A stretch of 64,000 bases of DNA from NCBI GenBank assembly GCA_945643635.1, contig CALZFC010000016.1, positions 4,508,501 to 4,572,500 on the forward strand, in the 5' to 3' direction. This DNA comes from Allodiplogaster sudhausi (taxonomy: Eukaryota > Nematoda > Chromadorea > Rhabditida > Diplogasteridae). The position numbers and the translations under genes were made by a program. Below, piece by piece: positions 57,711 through 64,000 of the stretch. Every line of letters begins with the position of its first letter. The first letter of the stretch is position 1. The notes beneath the pieces are model-generated. The model made no database searches. It worked only from the letters and a program-made list of their open reading frames with translations, and was not told the DNA's origin.

Positions 57711-57824
57711 AAATGTTTGTGTACGGCATATCTCTCACAATCAGCCGAGCCAAGCCGACTCTTGATGTTGCAAGAGTCGGCTTGGGTCGGCTGATTGTGA
57801 GAGATATGCCGTACACAAACATTA
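57711..57824. repeat. Long near-perfect hairpin upstream of the Srh-like gene
   Basis: 54-bp arms beginning AATGTTTGTGTACGGCATAT with a single mismatch and a loop of six bases. Each arm carries TCTCACAATCA. No terminal transposon motif is visible. Confidence 0.92.
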
Positions 57825-58676
57825 AAAAGAGAGACGATCGATTGAATTGTCTTGATATAATAAGCTTATTGTTTGATCTTTCTATGTCCTTCTATCTGTT
57901 TTGGTGATGCTCATGCAAACGAATTTTCAGCCCCTTCCCATCACATGATTGTGCCCTCATTTTTTTATGCTGCTCCAGTTGATAGATGAATGTTATCTTT
58001 CCCTTCAAATGGAAATCTATTTTCACTTCTTCCTATTACTTTGTCATGAGACAAACTCGTTTCAAGGTTGCCCGATATGCTTCCTTTTTTCTGCTATCTC
58101 TCTTGGAGTGAGAATGTACTCTAACATTGCAGAGAGCCGAATCCCTTCTCATCGGAAGTGTACATAAAAATGTGTCGTGAAATTGAATGGGCAGATTTAT
58201 CATTTCATATCTCAAATTGTAAAGTTTTTGTGCTTGCAGCCAGCAAACGCTGCCTGATGAGAATTCCTCTTCAGTCGTGGCGAGGCGAATTTTACTATTT
58301 TACTGTAACAGAAAATAAAGCCATGCGGATGCAGAGAACTGGTGGAGAGATAGAGAAAAGGGGAAAATTAGAGGTGTAAAATTAGTAGGAACATTTGAAA
58401 GAAATATGGAAATATACATACATACTCTTCGACGGACTATTGATTTTAGTCATTAAAACGCCATGCGATAGCGAAGGTGAAAAGAGTTAGGGTGGGAAAA
58501 ATCTAGAATATGGATTTCGTTGATTTTTCGTTGCTTTTGATGCTGCTTCTTTCTACGATAATTGGATGGCTAACCACGACTTTCGGCAGCTCCTTCTTCC
58601 TCAGCAGATGACGCTCGTAGAGATTCACGACTCGTCGTTGTCCTGATTGTGAGATAACAAGATTAAGATACATATA

Positions 58677-58917
58677 TTAAAGGAGGTATCAGGGGAATAA
58701 TTAACCTATGTTTTTTTTTCTATATAATCATGTTCAACTTGGCGTAAAACATGTATCCTGAAAGTTTGAGCGATTTTCATCCATTACATTCTGAGTCAGA
58801 GCCGCCCTCCTCTTTCACATGCTCTCTCGACCCAGCGACAGGCAACTTTATGAGCGCGCGCATTCAAAGTGGTTCTCTAGCGCTACTGTAGAATTACTCG
58901 CCGGATACTTCCTTTAA
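58677..58917. mobile_element. TTAA MITE family B, copy 2
   Basis: 241 bp between TTAA sites. Left end TTAAAGGAGGTATCAGGGG, right end CCGGATACTTCCTTTAA; inner TIR bases continue with AATAATT and GAATTACTCG. The interior matches, in inverse, the element at 34605-34879. Confidence 0.85.
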
Positions 58918-59366
58918 TTTGTCTCATTGTCAATCCGAGAATCAGAAGACTATCAGTTTGACTTGCAAACGAAATGTCAGATAAAGGATACTGCAACCTG
59001 TAAAACCACCTGGAAGTTCTTGTTCGCAGCAAGAGAGATTTCGACGCAGACGTTGGCCAATAGAATTGATTTTTTTTTTCATTTTTGTTGGCTAAAATCA
59101 TTCTTCAACAAAATTTCAAATAATTCATTCGTTTTTCTTTATTTCCAGTTCTCTTTTCTTTATATTTTTCAAAGCGTGAAATATATAAATAAAGTAATAA
59201 CAGGATTTATACCTTGTTTTTGCAGACCAGCTCCTTGAGCATTATGTTTTCTTCAAGAGGTAGAAAGAATTTGGAATATATGCGGGTGGATGTAGTAGAT
59301 CACAAAGAGATGCTCGTCCTGTCAATCGATCACTAGCAATGAACGGAGAGAAGGCGTGTGGGAAGA

Positions 59367-59441
59367 CCTCAATGAGATCAAGCGAATCGCACTTCGGTCC
59401 CCAGATGGTGCATGGATATCCCGGGGCGGCGGAAAATACAC
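59367..59441 (-). pseudogene. Isolated ornithine decarboxylase exon copy
   Basis: Minus-strand reading [18 protein letters not shown] followed by GT matches exon 7 of the ODC gene (61838-61767), which reads [18 protein letters not shown]. The Thr before the catalytic Cys has become Lys. No neighbouring ODC exons accompany it, so it is an exon-sized relic or a potential alternative exon. Confidence 0.75.
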
Positions 59442-60852
59442 TTTACAAAGAAAAAGGAAATCAAGGTTTCCTTTATTTACATACCTACTTTATTTTACTT
59501 GCTATCCTTTAACGCTATTTAAAGAGATAAACTGAATTACTCGGTGGTGTTGGTTGTCGTAATTGTAGACGATGGAAAATTACTGACTGTGCTTCCCTCC
59601 TTGTTCAATGATCCCTTTTTGTCTCTTCCTCTATGTCTATTTTTCTGCCTAACTCAAAAGTTTGACTTGCAAATGAAATGTCAGATAAAGGATACTGCAA
59701 CCTGTAAAACCAACTGGAAGTTCTTGGCGGCCGCTGCAAGAGAGATTTCGAGCGAGTCTATCATCATGTCGCAGACATTGACCAATAGAATTGATTTTTT
59801 TTTTAAATTTTTGTTGGCTAAAATTATTCTTCAACAAAATTTCAAACAATACATTGGTTTTTCATTATTTCCAGTTTTCATCTATTTTTATTTTTCAAAG
59901 CTTGAAATAAATAAAGAGTAAAAATAGGATTTACTCCTTGTTGTCGCAGGCCAACTCGTTGCGCATTATGTTTTCTTCAAGAGGGAAGAAGACTTTGGAA
60001 GGTATGTTGGTGAATCTGGTAGATCACAACGAGAAGCTCGTCCTGTAAATTGAACACTAGCAAACGGAGAGAAGGCGAGTGTAAAGACTTGGGCTTGGAG
60101 ATAAACGCGAGAGCAAAAATGCATCAAATTATCGATTGCCTTTAATTTCAAAGTATTATTTTGTTGTTGCGTCTCATTGTAAGTGAAATTTCCGACCACA
60201 TGACTGCGACCTCATTTTATCCGATGCTCTTACAGTTGATAGATGAATGTTATCTTCTCCTTGCAACTGATGAAATCTAATTTTACGCCTTCGTCCTACT
60301 TTGTCATATGACAAACTCGTTTCAAACATGCCTGATATGCTTCCTTTTCTTCAGCGAACGTATGCCTTATCGTTAGAAGTGATAATGTACTCAAACATTG
60401 CAGAAAACCGAATCACTTCTCTGCCAATTATACTTCCTTTCACTTTTATCACTAATTTGATATGTCATTTCAGCTGTCGATTTCGAAAAGCCTTCCAAGG
60501 AAATTGAGTTAACGTTTATTGATCGCCTACTTGTGGAATGAGCGATTGACGGAACGGCAAGGCAACTGATTTGTGAAAGAAAAAGAGAAGGAAGAAAGAA
60601 GGAGGGTCCGAAAGAAAAAAAAACGATTATTATTTTTTGATTAATGTGAAAAACGGGAAAATCATGTGGACAATGAAATGTTCTGTTGTTGGCTTCACAA
60701 CGATATGTTCAGTAACGACGAACAAATGCAATGTTCAGCTACATCGAACAATGGAGAATAACAATTCAAGAGAAGTGAAAATGCCATTTTTTTTTGTTCA
60801 GGAATACTAGTCAATTTGGCGTGTATTGTATGAGAAGTCGTATGAAGTTACT

Positions 60853-63800
60853 TTAGAAGCCGAACTTGAGCCTGAAATGGTAGGTGAAAAATAATTATGA
60901 AAATTTATCCATTGTAAAGGCTAATCGTTTCAACCGTTATAAAAAAAACAGGCAGTATCTAAAAATGGAATAAATATTCGCTCTTACCACGCGCGCTGCG
61001 AGATGAAATAGACGGGGGTTGGGCGGGCGAATCCGTTGAAAGTCGTGGACGCGGCGCAGGTGTACGCGCCCATCTCCTCGTACACCATCCAGTCGCCCAC
61101 CGACAGCTGGCGCATCTGCTTCGCCTCCTGAAAATTAAAATAATAACTGAATACAATTTTTACTTAATACTTTATATTTAATTTTTATAGTTTTTAAAAA
61201 ATTATTTTTATATTCCAAATATTCTCTAGTTTTACTATATAATAATTGGATAAGGTTTTTTTATTTAATGTTTACTAATTCCATTTGCTAAAAAGAGGAC
61301 TCTTTATACTCGAGATATTCCGATTTTTATTTGGCTGATTCTAGAGTACATATATCGCACTGTCAGCTGACCGCTAGCTACGTGGTTTTCTGGAGCTTTT
61401 CAAAGTGAAATAATAACAATAATGTTGGGCTCCGCTCGTTGGTCATCATCAGCTAAGACAGATACATACAACAGTCATTTATACTGATTAATTTCATTTT
61501 TTAAAGGATCACATCCAGTTGTGTAAATTTATTTTAAATTAATGATCCCATCAGGTTGTTCAAATTTCATGTCCCGGTCACTAACAATAAAGTGTTCTTA
61601 ATTTTCATAACGTTCATCGAAATATTCAATCAAAAATACTTCTCACCACTATCAGCAACGTCCGAACATGCAGTAGTCATTTATTACATTTATTTTGTTT
61701 ATTTTGCAATGATGACATCGAGCTGTATAAATTTCGTAAGCCGGTCCGTAACAGAAAATTTCTGACCTCAATCAGATCGAGAGAATCGCAAGTCGGTCCC
61801 CAGATGGTGCATGGATATTCCGGTGCGCCGGCGACGTCCTCAAAACAACGGAAAATATAGTTTGCACAATTAAAATCAATTATTTACCTAGTTCATTCAT
61901 CGCTATTTTTATCGCTATTTGAGCAAATAAAATCAAAGTTTCCTTTATCTGCATAGTTCATTGATCGCTATTTTGAGAGATATACTGAATGCTCGGTGGT
62001 TTTAGTGCCACTAATTATATTAAAGTAATTGAAGGATTTGAATTCATGATCGATCTTTCGGAAATTCCCATACATTATGCCGTCTTTCTCTTCTCTCTCA
62101 TCTCTCATCTCTCACTCTCTCACTCTCTTATCTGCTCTCTCTCCCCCTCTCTCTCACTAACAAAGAGTGGCCTTCCAGTCGGATGGACGTGATCGAAGAG
62201 GATGCAGTTGAATGATCCGTAGACGCCGTCGTTGATGTAGTACATGAACGCCTTCTTGTCGCCGTCCGAAGCTGCAATTTTTTCAGTTTTTTGTCAACAT
62301 TTTAGTAGGCTTCTTCAACATTTTGAGAAGCTAATACTTTGCTATAATGGCAACTGCAAATTACATTTTATTGCAAGGACGCCTTCCCATTTCCCCTCTT
62401 GTCTCTCCACTGACCCTTCTTTGTGATCTCCCCCTCTCTCCCCTGTCCCTCTCTTTCCCATTAACCTCTCTCTCTTTCTCTTTCTTTCTCTCTCTTTCTC
62501 TTTCTCTCTCTCCCTCTCCTTCACTGACCCTTCTTGGTGATTTTCGCAGCAGTCGTCTCGGTGGCCGTCGTGACATTGGCGACGAGAGTGAAGGGCCGCG
62601 CAGCGTAGAAGCGGCCAGGCTCGCCGATCACGCGCACCCCAGAGTCGACAGGGAAGAAGGCGTCCAGGGCGGGACGGAGCACCGACGCGATCTTTACCGA
62701 GGAGGGATTTTACTCTCTTTCTAGATTATTTGCTCTCTGTCTATCTTTCTCTATCTCTGTCGCTCTTTCTCTCTCTATCTTGCTCGTTCTCTCTCTCTCT
62801 CGCTCTCACTCTCACTCTCTCTGCTTCTAGCCCTCTTTCTCATCCCCTCACCTTCTCAAACGACAGTCGATGTTCTCCTCCCGGGAATCCTCCTCCGATG
62901 TCCACAATGTCCATATGCATCCCAAGAGACGCGCCCAGATCGAAGAGCCCCCTCGCGTACTCGAGTGCCTTGTGGTACGCAGCCGGGTCGTTGCAGCCCG
63001 AACCCACGTGGAAGCTGCAAGCAATATATCAGTCAATAACTTTTCGTCGAAAAATGCGAGAAACTTTTTTTTGTATAAATTGTAAATTTTTTTTTATGTG
63101 GCGAAAAACGAGAGAATTGATTGTATATCCGCTCGAATATGAATATGTGTATAAATGAGTCGTGATATGAACATAGAGAACGAAGAGAGGGGACTGAGAA
63201 AGAGCCTTGGAAAAGGGAAGAAAGACGAGCCAACCTAATGCCGCGCACGTTGATGCCGAGACGCGAGGCGGCGTATAGCAGCTCGGGCGCGATCTTTGTT
63301 GGCTCGGCGCCAAACTTGAGATTCAGCGGGCACGTCGCCGTCGGATCGGAGACGGCAATGCGCAAGATGAGTCTGAAAAAGGATGCAGAAGAGTATTTAG
63401 TCAATATTAAAATAATATTATTTGATACCCATAGGAACCTTGTTGTCAACGGGTGAATATAGAGAGAAAAAAAAACATTTGTATACCATTTAGTTGGACA
63501 AAACAAAACCACCGTTAAATCCACTTTCTCCATGCTACTTTGTTGTCGAGAAACAGTTTGAGAGTGGTTACGAACTTAAAGGTTTTTTTTCTTAATTAAT
63601 TTTATTTAACGATAAAAACGTATTACATATTTGTAAAAAGTGAAAAAAAATTTCAACAGTTTTTTTTTCTCTAGACTTACTGAGGCATCTTGTGGCACGC
63701 GGCAATCTTCTCGAGCTCCTCCTTGTTGTCAAAGGTCATCATTGTGACGCCGACCTTTAAGGAAATATTTTATTCCTATTTTCGACGAAAACATCGATAG

Positions 63801-63986
63801 TTTATAATGGAAAATCGCAATTTTTTTCGAATTTTTCTTCTTTTTTTGCAAAATCGTCAAAATTATTGACTACTTTCGTGACGAGAACATCATTCCGATT
63901 ACCTGTTCGGCATGCTTGATGAACGAGCGCGTCTTGCACGGATTCGCGTAGATCACACGCTCCGTGTCCACGCCGATCGAAAGGAC
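60853..63986 (-). CDS. Ornithine decarboxylase, 5' exons outside the window
   Basis: Exons on the minus strand: 63986-63903 (RVIYANPCK), 63754-63681 ([20 protein letters not shown]), 63372-63235, 63014-62852 (FHVGSGC; GGGFPGG), 62691-62529 ([16 protein letters not shown]), 62271-62162 ([18 protein letters not shown]), 61838-61767 (WGPTCDSLD), 61127-60988 ([14 protein letters not shown]), 60871-60853 (LKFGF, then TAA). All phases agree. The enzyme is a PLP-dependent group IV decarboxylase making putrescine, the first step of polyamine synthesis, active as a cytosolic dimer. Visible residues include the FHVGSGC histidine, glycine-rich phosphate loop, EPGR arginine, YDH-type aspartate and the CDxxD catalytic cysteine, so it should be a true ODC and not an antizyme inhibitor. 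The N-terminal barrel with the PLP lysine lies beyond the window. CT microsatellites occupy several introns. The last exon is only 19 nt. Confidence 0.9.
62085..62160. repeat. CT microsatellites in ODC introns
   Basis: CT tract here, with similar ones at about 62440-62520 and 62745-62825. On the transcribed minus strand these are GA-rich tracts downstream of donors, so they are not polypyrimidine tracts. Confidence 0.85.
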
Positions 63987-64000
63987 CTAAAAATTGATAT

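Larger units (their letters stand above)
57905..60850. repeat. Duplicated spacer with an ODC exon copy
   Basis: About 57930-58160 resembles 60190-60440 (both contain TTGATAGATGAATGTTATCT), and about 58945-59240 resembles 59655-59960 (both contain GAAATGTCAGATAAAGGATA). Between and among them lie a MITE (58677-58917) and a copy of one ornithine decarboxylase exon (59367-59441). No complete gene is visible. Confidence 0.75.

Noticed and set aside
1..64000. Search for CRISPR arrays, bacterial operons, rRNA or tRNA genes
   Set aside because: The direct repeats seen are eukaryotic satellites and microsatellites; no spacer-repeat pattern, cas-like protein, or RNA gene was recognised.

Overview
The window is eukaryotic nuclear DNA, almost certainly from a nematode. 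The evidence is the gene content: two serpentine-receptor class SX-type chemoreceptors, one Srh/Str-superfamily-like receptor, a large gene pair built from nematode six-cysteine (C6) modules, short introns with GT/AG borders and TTTCAG or TTTGAG acceptors, and RTE-type LINE debris. Species cannot be named from sequence alone. Coding exons are short and most of the 64 kb is intron, duplicated spacer, GA/CT microsatellite and small terminal-inverted-repeat (TIR) elements.

Layout. 1-1.4 kb: RTE retrotransposon remains, endonuclease part on the minus strand and reverse-transcriptase part on the plus strand. 1.4-13.8 kb (minus): two neighbouring secreted C6-module genes with five modules in total; each module is spread over four exons with conserved phases and Ser/Thr linkers lie between modules. 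A 2-kb higher-order GA array fills one intron. 16.6-23.1 kb (minus): a rhodopsin-type (peptide-receptor-like) GPCR whose introns carry a Foldback-like element with a 195-bp tandem repeat, a 1.5-kb near-perfect foldback and a MITE. 27.4-28.2 kb (plus): the 5' half of an HSDL2-type short-chain dehydrogenase with a frameshift. 33.5-40.6 kb (plus): a tandem pair of srsx-like receptors, the second intact (305 codons, 7 exons), the first with several lesions. 41.3-51.7 kb (minus): three tandem copies of a cysteine-rich secreted-protein gene, only the third structurally complete. 53.8-55.3 kb (plus): an unidentified weak membrane-protein candidate. 55.5-57.2 kb (minus): an Srh-like receptor. 60.9 kb to the window end (minus): ornithine decarboxylase, catalytic C-terminal part complete, N-terminus beyond the window.

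How it fits together. The genes are not an operon or pathway. They are chemosensory receptors and secreted cysteine-rich proteins of the kind that expand by local duplication in nematodes, next to one conserved metabolic enzyme. The most striking non-genic content is a set of short TIR elements of at least four sequence families that all start and end at TTAA (three share TTAA-AGGA termini), plus long hairpins and fold-backs. Several directly explain damage or expansion of the neighbouring genes. All exon structures are conceptual, read from splice signals, frame and paralogue comparison; no transcript evidence was available.
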